DNA from: Rhodospirillales bacterium
GTDB lineage: Bacteria > Pseudomonadota > Alphaproteobacteria > Rhodospirillales > CAMCUA01
Assembly: GCA_947470575.1 (NCBI GenBank)
Contig: CANITX010000011.1
Coordinates: 1 to 33,141 of the forward strand
Direction of reading: 5' to 3'
Length of the DNA: 33,141 nt
Below the pieces are notes generated by a model, which was not told the DNA's origin, ran no database searches, and saw nothing but the letters and a program-made list of their open reading frames with translations. Positions 9,319 to 18,016 of the stretch are shown here, one piece after another. Each line of letters opens with the position of its first letter. The stretch's first letter is position 1. A program made the translations under genes and the position numbers.

Positions 9319-10728
9319 TCACAAGGTCCGCACGTCGGTCAGCCGGCCGGTGACGGCGGCGGCGGCGACCATCGGCGGGCTCATCATGTGGGTCAGGGCG
9401 CCGGGACCCTGGCGGCCCTCGAAGTTGCGGTTGGTGGTCGAGGCGCTGCGCTCCCCTGGCGCCACGATATCGCCGTTCGAGCCGTTGCACATCGAGCAGC
9501 TGGAATCGCGCCACTCGAAGCCCGCGTCGATGAAGATGCGATCCAAGCCCTCGGCTTCGGCCTGGTGCTTGATACTGGTCGAGCCCGGCGAGATCATCGC
9601 CGGAACCACAACGCGCCGTCCCTTGAGCACCGCGGCAGCCGCGCGCAGATCTTCCATGCGGCTGTTGGTGCAGGAACCGATGAAGGCACGATCAACGGCG
9701 ATATCGGTGAGCGGAGTGCCCGGCGTCAACCTCATGTATTCCAGCGCGCGAGTGACCCGACTCCGCTGTTCCGGCGTGGCGTAAGTTGCAGGGTCGGGGA
9801 CGCGGGCGGTGATCGGGGCGCTGTCTTCCGGGCTGGTGCCCCAGCTGACCATCGGTGCCAAGTCGCCGACGTTGAGATGCACCTCGCGGTCGAAGCAGGC
9901 GTCCTCGTCGGACGGTAGGGTGCGCCAGAAGGTCAGCGCTTTATCCCACTCGGCGCCCTGCGGCGCATAGCGGCGGCCGTTCAGATATTGATAGGTGGTG
10001 TCGTCGGGCGCGATCATGCCGATCTTGGCACCGGCCTCCACCGACATGTTGCAGACGGTAAGCCTGGCCTCCATCGACATGGCGCGAATGGCCGAGCCGG
10101 CGTATTCGAAGGCGTGCCCGGCGCCGCCGCCGATGCCGACCTTGGCCATGACCGCCAGGATCACATCCTTGCTGACGACGCCGCGGCCGATGGCGCCGTC
10201 GATGACGATGCGCATCGCCTTCGGGCGTTTCTGCCAGACGGTCTGCGTCGCCAGCACGTGGCTCAGCTGATTGCCGCCGCCGACCGGCATGGCGATGCAG
10301 CCCATGGCGCCGCTGGTCGCCGTGTGCGAGTCGTTGCAGGTCAGCAGCAATCCCGGCTGGGCCAGGCCCAGTTCCGCGGCAATGACATGGGAAATGCCTT
10401 GCAGGGGATGGTGCATGTCGATGTGTTCGAGGCCGAAATCCCGCGCGTTCATTTCGTGCAGTTCGATGACCCGGCGGATGTCGGGATTGGCGATTCCGGC
10501 GAGGCCAGCGGCGCGGTTCAACGTCGGCAGGTAATGATCGGTGATGGCCAGGTTTTGCAGCGGCTTACGCACCCGGCGGCCGGAATTGCGCAGGATGTCG
10601 AAGCCGAGGAAGGCAGCGCCCTCGATGACCAGGCTGCGGTCGACGAACATCAACTCTTCGCCTTCGGGCGCCTTGACCACGACGTGGCGGTCCCAAATCT
10701 TTTGGAACATGGTAGCGGGTGCGGACAT
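9319..10728 (-). CDS. leuC: 3-isopropylmalate dehydratase large subunit-like protein
   Basis: 'CNDSHTATSGAMG', 'HVLATQTVWQKRPK', 'GSCTNSR', 'CSMCNG' (4Fe-4S ligands), 'NRNFEGRQG'; ATG at 10728 with GGGAGA upstream rather than the ORF-track start at 10893. Confidence 0.85.
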   Translation of the reverse strand: MSAPATMFQKIWDRHVVVKAPEGEELMFVDRSLVIEGAAFLGFDILRNSGRRVRKPLQNLAITDHYLPTLNRAAGLAGIANPDIRRVIELHEMNARDFGLEHIDMHHPLQGISHVIAAELGLAQPGLLLTCNDSHTATSGAMGCIAMPVGGGNQLSHVLATQTVWQKRPKAMRIVIDGAIGRGVVSKDVILAVMAKVGIGGGAGHAFEYAGSAIRAMSMEARLTVCNMSVEAGAKIGMIAPDDTTYQYLNGRRYAPQGAEWDKALTFWRTLPSDEDACFDREVHLNVGDLAPMVSWGTSPEDSAPITARVPDPATYATPEQRSRVTRALEYMRLTPGTPLTDIAVDRAFIGSCTNSRMEDLRAAAAVLKGRRVVVPAMISPGSTSIKHQAEAEGLDRIFIDAGFEWRDSSCSMCNGSNGDIVAPGERSASTTNRNFEGRQGPGALTHMMSPPMVAAAAVTGRLTDVRTL

Positions 10729-10769
10729 GGCCCTATCTCCCTGATGCGGTTCCGTCGGGCGCTTCTTAT

Positions 10770-10783
10770 CGTTGCCGGCAACG
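10770..10783. promoter_or_regulatory. 14-bp perfect palindrome CGTTGCCGGCAACG overlapping the predicted leuC -10/start region
   Basis: Read directly. Confidence 0.45.
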
Positions 10784-10803
10784 GTAGGTAGGGGCGGAAT
10801 CGG

Positions 10804-10809
10804 AGTCAA
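10804..10809 (-). promoter_or_regulatory. Candidate -35 (TTGACT) of leuC promoter; -10 TACCGT at 10781-10786, 17-bp spacer
   Basis: Minus-strand TTGACT-N17-TACCGT located in the leuC upstream gap; -10 is weak. Confidence 0.4.
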
Positions 10810-10825
10810 GGCCACCGGCCAGGCA

Positions 10826-10863
10826 AAAAGAAAGGCCCGGCTGCCGACGCAGCCGGGCCCTTT
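10826..10863 (-). terminator. Intrinsic terminator downstream of the ThDP enzyme gene
   Basis: GGCCCGGCTGC-CGAC-GCAGCCGGGCC stem; on the minus strand it is followed by TTTCTTTTTG. Confidence 0.85.
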
Positions 10864-10879
10864 CGGATCGTCTCGTCCG

Positions 10880-12517
10880 TCAGGACATGGCACCGGCCGA
10901 CGGGGGCCGGCGGATGTACTTCCAGATGCTCGGCAGTTCGCCGACCGGCACCTCGATGAGGGCCGGCCCGCGCGCCGCGAAGGCTTCGCGCAGCGCCTTA
11001 CGCAGCTCGGGCGCCGTCTTGGCGCGGATGCCCAGCATGCCGAAACTCTTGGCCAACATCACGAAGTCCGGATTGTGCAGGTCGACGCAGATCAGACGTC
11101 CGCCGTAGCTCTGCTTCTGGATGTTCTTGACGTTGCCGAAGGCTGAATCGGCAAACACGATGCAGACCATGTTGATGCCGTGGGCCACCGCCGTCGACAT
11201 CTCCTGCACGTTGAACATGAAACCGCCGTCGCCCGAGATGCAGATGACCTTTTTGTCGGGATTGGCGACCTGAGCGCCGAGCGCCATGGCATAGCCGGCG
11301 CCCAGCGTACCCTGGTAGCCGGTCATGCATAGGGTGCGCGACTTGTAGAAGGGCATGATGTACTGAGTGTAGGTGCCCATCTGGGTGACGTCCGTGATGA
11401 TGATGCCGTCTTCGGGCAGCTCTTCGCGGATGACGTTGGCGAAGTCGCGCTGCTGGGCCAAGTTGTCGGCCAGCTTGCCCAACAGGTCGGCCTTCATCTT
11501 GGACAATTCGTCCTTGCGCGAGGCGCGGGCGATATTGTGCTTCTCCAATGCCTTGGCGAGCTTGGCCAGGCCCGTCTTGGCGTGGGCGACGACGGCGACG
11601 TCGAATTTGCGCGGCTTGTGGATCTGCTCGGGGTCGACGTCGATGCGCACCGTCTTGACTTCGGTCTCGCGGCCCCAGGCAAGCGCCGGATGCAGGAACT
11701 TGGTGCCGACCACGAGGACGACGTCAGCGTCGAGCCACAGATCCTGGCCGACGACCATGCCTTGGGCCAGGTAGTGCTTGTCGGAAAGGGCGCCACGGCC
11801 GGTGCGCGAGTGGATGACCGGCGCCTGCAGCGCCTCGGCGACCGTCTGCAGTTCGGCTTCGGCGCCGAAGATGCCGCCGCCGACGAAGATCATCGGCTTC
11901 TTGGCCTTGCCGAGCAGCTTGGCCGCCGCTTCCAGGGCGTCGTCGTCGATCGCCGGCTCGGCGAACTCGGTTACCGGAGGCAGCAGTTCGACATTGCCCT
12001 TTTTGCCCATCTGATCGGGGGCCATCTCGAAGACCACCGGCTGGATGCGGCCTTCCAGCATCTGCTTGAAGCCTTCGCGCATGACGGAAGGCACGTCGGC
12101 CGGCGTTTCGGCGCGTTCGGCCCACTTGACGACGCCGCGCATCGACATCTGCTGATCGCGGATCTCATGGGTGACCCCAAGGCCGAGGCCGATCTGGTTC
12201 GAAGGTATCTGGCCGGTCAGGCCGAGGACCGGGGCATTGACGCTGACCGCGGTCGACAGCGCAGCCCCCGTGTTCAGAATGCCCGGTCCGGGCACGACAA
12301 TGAACGTGCCGACCTTGCCGGTCGACTGGGCATAGCCCATGGCCATGTAGGCAGCACCCTGCTCGTGGCGGGTATGCAGTACACGGACCGAATTGCGCGC
12401 TTCGTAAAGGGCGTCGAAGGTGTTGTCGAGCTGGATGCCCGGAAGGCCGAAGATCGTATCGATGCCGTAACTCACCAGCGTGCGGACAATCGCCTGACCG
12501 CCTGTCATCTGTTCCAT
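10880..12517 (-). CDS. Thiamine diphosphate-dependent enzyme (acetolactate synthase large subunit-like)
   Basis: 'GIDTIFGLPGIQLDNTFDAL', 'HTRHEQGAAYMAMGYA' (catalytic Glu), 'GDGGFMFNVQEMSTAVAHGINMVCIVFADSAFGN' (ThDP motif). Confidence 0.88.
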   Translation of the reverse strand: MEQMTGGQAIVRTLVSYGIDTIFGLPGIQLDNTFDALYEARNSVRVLHTRHEQGAAYMAMGYAQSTGKVGTFIVVPGPGILNTGAALSTAVSVNAPVLGLTGQIPSNQIGLGLGVTHEIRDQQMSMRGVVKWAERAETPADVPSVMREGFKQMLEGRIQPVVFEMAPDQMGKKGNVELLPPVTEFAEPAIDDDALEAAAKLLGKAKKPMIFVGGGIFGAEAELQTVAEALQAPVIHSRTGRGALSDKHYLAQGMVVGQDLWLDADVVLVVGTKFLHPALAWGRETEVKTVRIDVDPEQIHKPRKFDVAVVAHAKTGLAKLAKALEKHNIARASRKDELSKMKADLLGKLADNLAQQRDFANVIREELPEDGIIITDVTQMGTYTQYIMPFYKSRTLCMTGYQGTLGAGYAMALGAQVANPDKKVICISGDGGFMFNVQEMSTAVAHGINMVCIVFADSAFGNVKNIQKQSYGGRLICVDLHNPDFVMLAKSFGMLGIRAKTAPELRKALREAFAARGPALIEVPVGELPSIWKYIRRPPSAGAMS

Positions 12518-12645
12518 AGGGTCGTTCTCCCAATATTGATTGGCGACGGGTCTCCCAGGGGGCCGTCGGCGGGGGCCATACTAGCGAGCCGCCGTCCGGT
12601 ATGCCATGGCGTAATGGCGAAGTTCATACGGCCATCGGCGGTCGT

Positions 12646-13485
12646 TCAGACCGTCTTCACCTGATCGCCACAAACGGGGATGGCCTGGCCCGAAACATTG
12701 CGCGCCAACGGCGAACAAAGGAAAAGCGCCATGTTGGCAACGTCGTAGGGTGAAACCATGCGGCCGAGCGAGGTGTCGGCGACCATGTCGGCGAGGACCG
12801 CTTCGGCCGCCCGCCCGGTCGATGCCGCCTTGTCGCGGGCGACCCGGCGCACCCGCTCGCCGTCGACGACGCCGGGCTGGATGGCATTAGCGCGGATGCC
12901 GAAGGGGCCCAGCTCGATGGATAGGCTTTTGGTGAAGCCGACGACACCCCATTTGGCGAAGGCATAAGGCGTGCGCCGGGCAAAACCGAACTTGCCGGCG
13001 ACCGAGGACAGGTTGACGATCGCCGCCTCGCCGTGGTGTTGCGCCGCCCGCTTGAGCAGGGGCACGCCCAGCCGGGTAGCGTAGAACATGCCGTTGATAT
13101 CGACGTCGATGGTGCGCCGCCAGTCGGCGAGCGAAATATCTTCGACCGGCGCCGTCGGGCCGGCGATGCCGGCGTTGTTGATCAGTATGTCGAGCCCGCC
13201 GAGATAGCTTTCGGCCGCCGCGAACCAAGCGGCCACCTGATCGGCATCGGCGACATCGGCCACCGTGCCGCCGACGTCCGGATGCGCGTCCACGCAGTCC
13301 TGCAGGTGGTTGCCGACGGCATCGCAGATATGCAGGCGGGCGCCATGGGCGGTGAAGACCTCGACCATGGCGCGGCCAATGCCGCTGCCGGCACCGCTGA
13401 TCATGACGCGCAGGCCGGGGCGGATGCCGTCGATGCGGGTAAGGGACGGCGTGGTTTGGCCAATCCTCGCAGTGTCTCCTGGCAT
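12646..13485 (-). CDS. Short-chain dehydrogenase/reductase (SDR) family oxidoreductase
   Basis: 'VMISGAGSGIGRAM', 'DILINNAGIAG', 'NLSSVAGKFGFARRTPYAFAKWGVVGFTKSL' (YxxxK as YAFAK). Confidence 0.9.
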   Translation of the reverse strand: MPGDTARIGQTTPSLTRIDGIRPGLRVMISGAGSGIGRAMVEVFTAHGARLHICDAVGNHLQDCVDAHPDVGGTVADVADADQVAAWFAAAESYLGGLDILINNAGIAGPTAPVEDISLADWRRTIDVDINGMFYATRLGVPLLKRAAQHHGEAAIVNLSSVAGKFGFARRTPYAFAKWGVVGFTKSLSIELGPFGIRANAIQPGVVDGERVRRVARDKAASTGRAAEAVLADMVADTSLGRMVSPYDVANMALFLCSPLARNVSGQAIPVCGDQVKTV

Positions 13486-13499
13486 ACTCGTTGCCTCCT

Positions 13500-13754
13500 T
13501 TAGGGCTCCTGACGATTGGGCATCATCAGATTACAGAAGGTGGCGGCGAACAGCTTGTGCTGTTCGCCTGGCAGGGCGTCGAGGGCGGCGCGTACGTCCG
13601 CAAGGTCGTCGGGGTCGGCCATCGCCATGTAGAGGGCCTCGGTCAGCGGGTGGTGCTGTCCGAAGACATGCAAAGCCGCGTTGGCAGCCTTGGCGATGGT
13701 GTCGGCGTCAAGGCGCATATCAGTCTGCCGCCATGGGTCGGTTAGCCATTTCAT
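13500..13754 (-). CDS. Small conserved-looking hypothetical protein (72-84 aa)
   Basis: ORF with GGAGG SD before ATG at 13754; alternative ATG at 13718 just after the DUF1835 stop; overlap implies translational coupling. Confidence 0.55.
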   Translation of the reverse strand: MKWLTDPWRQTDMRLDADTIAKAANAALHVFGQHHPLTEALYMAMADPDDLADVRAALDALPGEQHKLFAATFCNLMMPNRQEP

Positions 13755-14715
13755 CCCACCTCCAGGCCGGGGTCGGGCCGGTCAGGTGGATCCCCCCCAG
13801 CCAGCGGTCGATGGGATTGGCCGCGCACCACTCGGCGCCGCCGTCGAGCAACGCCCGGCCGAATGGCGTCGGTTCGAGGGCATCGTTCCAGGCGGCGAAC
13901 GGGGTCAACGCCGGCTGCAGCGCATCGCTCAAGCGCCGCAGGATCGGCCATAGCATCAGGTCGCCGAGAAAAGGCTGCGGTTCCAGTTCCTCGCGCAGGG
14001 CGTGGAAGATGTCCCCAGGTGTGGTCGCCCCCTCGGCCACCGCGCGCAGGCACAAGCGTTCGGTCAGGGCCAGGCCGTCTCGGCAGCCGGGCAGCTCCAT
14101 CAGGTGACGGCGGAGCGCCCCGGAAAGCAAGGGAAGGTCGGGCGTGCCCATCTCAACCAATGTCCACAGCTCGCCCGGATTAGCTTGGCGGAAGGCCCAC
14201 CAGGCCCGTCTGCCCAGAATGAATTGGCTGTCCGTGACCGGGTGAGCCTGCGGCAAGAGCGACGCCAATTGCTCCGGCGTTAGCTGGCCGAGGCCGATGA
14301 AACGGTCGATGCCGGGGAAGCGGTCGATGCAGATCAACCGTGCCCGGACTCGCAACGCCGGCCGCTGTGCCAGGCGGTCGAGCACGCGGATCAGCACAGC
14401 TTGGTCGAAGATGTCGTGTTCGAACCAAAGGACGATCCCGTCGTCCTCACCGATGGCGTCAAGTGCCGCCATCTCGGCTTCCAATCGGCGGCGACAGCCT
14501 GCTTCGCCGCCACCATAGGCTTCAGCGATGAAGCGGGCGCGGACGGCGGCCAAGTCAGCATCGTCCAGGTCGGCTGGCACCGGACCTTGACAGACCGGGT
14601 CGGAGAACTCGACGAAGCGGCCGCCGATGCCGGCCTGTTGCAGGCCGCGGCGGATATCGGAGCCACAGCGAACATGAACGGTGTTTCCCGGCATCGGGCG
14701 GCATTCCTGATCCAT
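13720..14715 (-). CDS. DUF1835 domain-containing protein
   Basis: 'TVHVRCGSDIRRGLQQAG...CQGPVP...DDGIVLWFEHDIFDQAVLIRVLDRLA' resembles DUF1835; start probably ATG 14715 (MDQEC) rather than 14808. Confidence 0.75.
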   Translation of the reverse strand: MDQECRPMPGNTVHVRCGSDIRRGLQQAGIGGRFVEFSDPVCQGPVPADLDDADLAAVRARFIAEAYGGGEAGCRRRLEAEMAALDAIGEDDGIVLWFEHDIFDQAVLIRVLDRLAQRPALRVRARLICIDRFPGIDRFIGLGQLTPEQLASLLPQAHPVTDSQFILGRRAWWAFRQANPGELWTLVEMGTPDLPLLSGALRRHLMELPGCRDGLALTERLCLRAVAEGATTPGDIFHALREELEPQPFLGDLMLWPILRRLSDALQPALTPFAAWNDALEPTPFGRALLDGGAEWCAANPIDRWLGGIHLTGPTPAWRWDEMANRPMAAD

Positions 14716-14822
14716 GGCCGGCTTGTCGCATTTTCCCGCCTGCTTGGGCAATGACGACGACCGGTTGACAGCGTCGGAACGTCGGCCCTTTGTTATGGTG
14801 CCGTTCATCGTGGAGAATCGCC

Positions 14823-16199
14823 GTGCCGAAGCATCTCATCGAGTCCGCCGGGACAGCCGTGCCGATCACGCCGCTCGGCGCCGGCGAGTTACAGGACTGG
14901 TTGGACCGTCAAGAGCCGGCCGTTGCCGCCTGGGTGCGGGCCAATGGGTTCAAGGCCAAACCGGGCAGCATCCTGATGTTGGCCAGCGCGAGTGGCGCCT
15001 TCGCCCGGGTGCTGGCGGGGGTTGGCGGCGACGATCCGCTGCGCGACTGGGGCGGCATTGCCGAACGGCTGCCGGCCGGCGTCTACCGCATTGACGGCGG
15101 ATTGAGCCCCACCTCGGCCGGGACGGCGGCGCTGGGCTGGGCGCTCGGCACCTATGTCTTTGACCGCTACAAGGCAGGGCGCACGGATTTTGCCGATCTA
15201 CTCTGGCCCGCAGGGGCCGACCGAGCGCGGGTGGCAAGTGCTGCGACGGCGACGCGGCTGGTGCGCGATCTTGTGACAACGCCGGCTTCCGACATGGGGC
15301 CGGAACAGTTGCAGGAGGCGGCGCGCACCGTCGCTGCGGAATTCAATGCGCCGTTCCGCGCCATCGTCGGCGACGACCTGTTGACCCAGAACTATCCGTC
15401 GATCCACGCCGTTGGCCGGGCCAGCGACCGAGCGCCGCGCCTGCTCGACTTTACCTGGGGACCGGTCGATGCGCCCAAGGTGACGCTGGTCGGCAAGGGG
15501 GTCTGCTTCGACACCGGCGGGCTCGACCTCAAGCCGGCCTCGGGCATGAAGAACATGAAGAAGGACATGGGCGGCGCCGCCCATGTGCTGGGCCTCGGCC
15601 GCATGATCATGGCTGCCGGCCTGCCGGTGCGCCTGCGGGTGCTGATCCCGGCAGTGGAGAACAGCGTTGCCGGCAACGCCATGCGGCCAATGGACGTCAT
15701 TCGCACGCGCAAGGGCATCACCATCGAGATCGGCAACACCGATGCCGAGGGCCGTGTCATCCTGGCCGACGCCCTGGCCGAGGCGGCGGCCGAGAAGCCG
15801 GCGCTGATCGTCGACTTCGCGACGCTGACCGGCGCCGCGCGTGTCGCGCTCGGCACCGAACTGCCGGCGTTGTTCGCCAACGACGACGAACTGGCCGCCG
15901 AGGCGGTGGCCAAAGGCGCCGACGTCGCCGATCCGGTCTGGCACATGCCGTTGTGGAAGCCCTATCGCCGGCTGATCGAGGGCAAGACGGCCGACATCAC
16001 CAACAATCCGGAAACGCCGCAGGGCGGGGCGATCACTGCGGCCCTGTTCCTGGCCGAATTCGTCGACGCCGGGATTCCATGGGCACACCTGGACGTGATG
16101 GCCTGGAACACCTCATCGCGGCCGGGCCGGCCGGAGGGCGGCGAGGCGATGGGCATGCGCGCCTTCTTCGAGGTAATTGCCGGGCGTTTCCCTACCTAA
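14823..16199 (+). CDS. Leucyl aminopeptidase family protein (M17)
   Basis: 'VGKGVCFDTGGLDLKPASGMKNMKKDMGGAAHVLG', 'EIGNTDAEGRVILADAL' signatures; GTG start. Confidence 0.92.
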   Translation: MPKHLIESAGTAVPITPLGAGELQDWLDRQEPAVAAWVRANGFKAKPGSILMLASASGAFARVLAGVGGDDPLRDWGGIAERLPAGVYRIDGGLSPTSAGTAALGWALGTYVFDRYKAGRTDFADLLWPAGADRARVASAATATRLVRDLVTTPASDMGPEQLQEAARTVAAEFNAPFRAIVGDDLLTQNYPSIHAVGRASDRAPRLLDFTWGPVDAPKVTLVGKGVCFDTGGLDLKPASGMKNMKKDMGGAAHVLGLGRMIMAAGLPVRLRVLIPAVENSVAGNAMRPMDVIRTRKGITIEIGNTDAEGRVILADALAEAAAEKPALIVDFATLTGAARVALGTELPALFANDDELAAEAVAKGADVADPVWHMPLWKPYRRLIEGKTADITNNPETPQGGAITAALFLAEFVDAGIPWAHLDVMAWNTSSRPGRPEGGEAMGMRAFFEVIAGRFPT

Positions 16200-16303
16200 G
16201 CCTTTCCCTGGGCAGGGTGATTCCCGTTGCCCGGCGCTTCTCGCTTCGGCTATAAAAGATTTCGCAACCGGAACAAATAATTTCGGGGAAGCGGGCGCAC
16301 CCC

Positions 16304-16699
16304 ATGGCGATTCAGATCAGCGACATACAGGCCTTGGACCTGTGGCGGCGGGCGACGATCACCAGCGTGCGCCGTGACGCGCCCGACCTAACGGCTCGCC
16401 AGATGGCGATGCTGCTGGCCGTATACCTGACGGAGCCGCCGCATACGGTGCGCGGCTTGGCCGACCTGCTACGTGTCTCCAAACCGGCGGTGACTCGCGC
16501 CGTCGACCGACTCAGCGATTTGGAACTGGTGCGTCGCAAGATCGACGATGGCGACCGGCGCAGTGTGCTGATTCAGCGCACCGTGCGCGGTTCGGTCTTT
16601 CTTCGGGAGTTTGCCGAGTTGATCGTCGGCGCGGCCCACGAGATCGCCGAATTTCCGGCCGAAGAACCTCGCCACGCGATTGAGGTGGAGCGCGCTTAG
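16304..16699 (+). CDS. MarR-family transcriptional regulator
   Basis: wHTH 'TVRGLADLLRVSKPAVTRAVDRLSDLELVRRKIDDGDRRSVLIQRT'. Confidence 0.8.
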   Translation: MAIQISDIQALDLWRRATITSVRRDAPDLTARQMAMLLAVYLTEPPHTVRGLADLLRVSKPAVTRAVDRLSDLELVRRKIDDGDRRSVLIQRTVRGSVFLREFAELIVGAAHEIAEFPAEEPRHAIEVERA

Positions 16700-16732
16700 C
16701 ACCCGATCCAGATTGCCTAATGCCTGCCAGCC

Positions 16733-17683
16733 TCAGACCGGACGCGGCATCCTGATCTGAGGCCGGCGGAAGCACCGGAGATAGGCCGGAAGAACGGTTT
16801 CCGCAGCGGTCGGTACGATACCCAGATCGGCCAGCGTAGCGGCCCCGTCGGCGACGATATTGTCGTGCTTCAGCAGCAGCATCTGGTCGCGGGTCAGCAA
16901 TGGATTGGGCAACTTTTGCAAAAACCACCCGGCGATTGCTGCCAGCGCGATGGGCACCGGCACCAGCATGCGGTGCCGGCCGATTTCGGAAAGGACCAGT
17001 TCCATCAACTGACGGTATGTGTAAATGCGGGGCCCACCCAACTCGAAGGTGCGGCCTTGGGCGGTGGCGGCGGTAAGGACTGTCATAATGGCGTCTGCCA
17101 CGTCCCCGACATATACCGGCTGAAAGCTCGGGCCGTCGCCGCGGCCAAAGATTGGCAAGGCCGGTAGGTCGCGGGCCAGATCGGCGAACTGGTTGAAAAA
17201 ATTGTCCTCGGGACCAAAGACGACGCTGGGGCGGAGGATCGTCGCCGCGGGAAAGGCGTCGCGCACGGCAACCTCCCCGGCCGCTTTGCTGCGCGCGTAT
17301 AGGGCTTCGCCGTCCTTATCGGCGCCAATAGCCGAGACATGCACCAAGCGAGCAACCCCGGCCTCGCGGGCGGCGCGGGCAATGTTGCCGGCACCTTTGG
17401 CATGAATGCGGGTAAAACTGCGGCGGCCCCATTGCCAGAGTATGCCAACCAGATTGACGACGGCATCGGCCCCCTTCACGGCGGCAGCCACGGAAGCCGG
17501 ATTGCAGATGTCGGTGGCAACGATGACGATCTGCCCGACATCGCCCATCGGCTTGAGAAAGATGGCGGCTTCCGGGTCGCGAACCGCAACCGTCACGATG
17601 TCGCCCCGAGCCGCCAAGCGGTTGACGAGGTGGCGGCCGATAAAGCCAGAACCCCCGAAAACGGTAACCCGTCGACGTCGCAT
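16733..17683 (-). CDS. NAD(P)-binding, complex I NDUFA9-subunit-like / SDR-atypical protein
   Basis: 'RVTVFGGSGFIGRHLVNRLAARGDIVTVAVRDPE', 'VVFGPEDNFFNQFA', 'FQPVYVGDVADAI'; ATG 17683. Confidence 0.88.
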   Translation of the reverse strand: MRRRRVTVFGGSGFIGRHLVNRLAARGDIVTVAVRDPEAAIFLKPMGDVGQIVIVATDICNPASVAAAVKGADAVVNLVGILWQWGRRSFTRIHAKGAGNIARAAREAGVARLVHVSAIGADKDGEALYARSKAAGEVAVRDAFPAATILRPSVVFGPEDNFFNQFADLARDLPALPIFGRGDGPSFQPVYVGDVADAIMTVLTAATAQGRTFELGGPRIYTYRQLMELVLSEIGRHRMLVPVPIALAAIAGWFLQKLPNPLLTRDQMLLLKHDNIVADGAATLADLGIVPTAAETVLPAYLRCFRRPQIRMPRPV

Positions 17684-17819
17684 CGCTACTCCTGCCCTCT
17701 CCCTAACGGTGCCACCGGTTTCACGCGCCACCCGCGCCACCATAGTTGCCGGTCAGAATAGACCTGGACCCGCCGTCTGACAACGCGCCCGCCCCTTGGG
17801 CATTTCCCGTGGATTGCGG

Positions 17820-17848
17820 TTGACATCGGCCCGGACGGGCGGTACGCA
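17820..17848 (+). promoter_or_regulatory. Candidate promoter for tRNA-Leu (TTGACA-N17-TACGCA)
   Basis: Perfect -35 hexamer, 17-bp spacer, weak -10. Confidence 0.4.
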
Positions 17849-17889
17849 CACGGCCAGCCGTCGAGCCGGGACGGACCGGATTTCTCGGC

Positions 17890-17977
17890 GCCCAGGTGGC
17901 GGAATTTGGTAGACGCGCAGGTTTCAGGTACCTGTGGCCGCAAGGTCGTGGAAGTTCGAGTCTTCTCCTGGGCACCA
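17890..17977 (+). tRNA. tRNA-Leu (CAG anticodon), CCA encoded
   Basis: GCCCAGG...CCTGGGC acceptor, anticodon stem-loop CAGGT-TTCAGGT-ACCTG, long variable arm, GTTCGAGTC T-loop, A-CCA end. Confidence 0.96.
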
Positions 17978-18016
17978 ACCACATCGTTTCCCCGACTTAA
18001 CCGGAGACCGCTCCCG

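Noticed and set aside
11537-12664. 375 aa plus-strand ORF opposite the ThDP enzyme
   Set aside because: Shadow ORF of a strongly conserved gene; no domain signature.
15198-16088. 296 aa minus-strand ORF opposite the M17 aminopeptidase
   Set aside because: Shadow ORF in GC-rich DNA.
17906-18016. ORF-track N-terminal extension of RNase D
   Set aside because: Begins inside the tRNA-Leu gene; GTG at 18017 is the sensible start.
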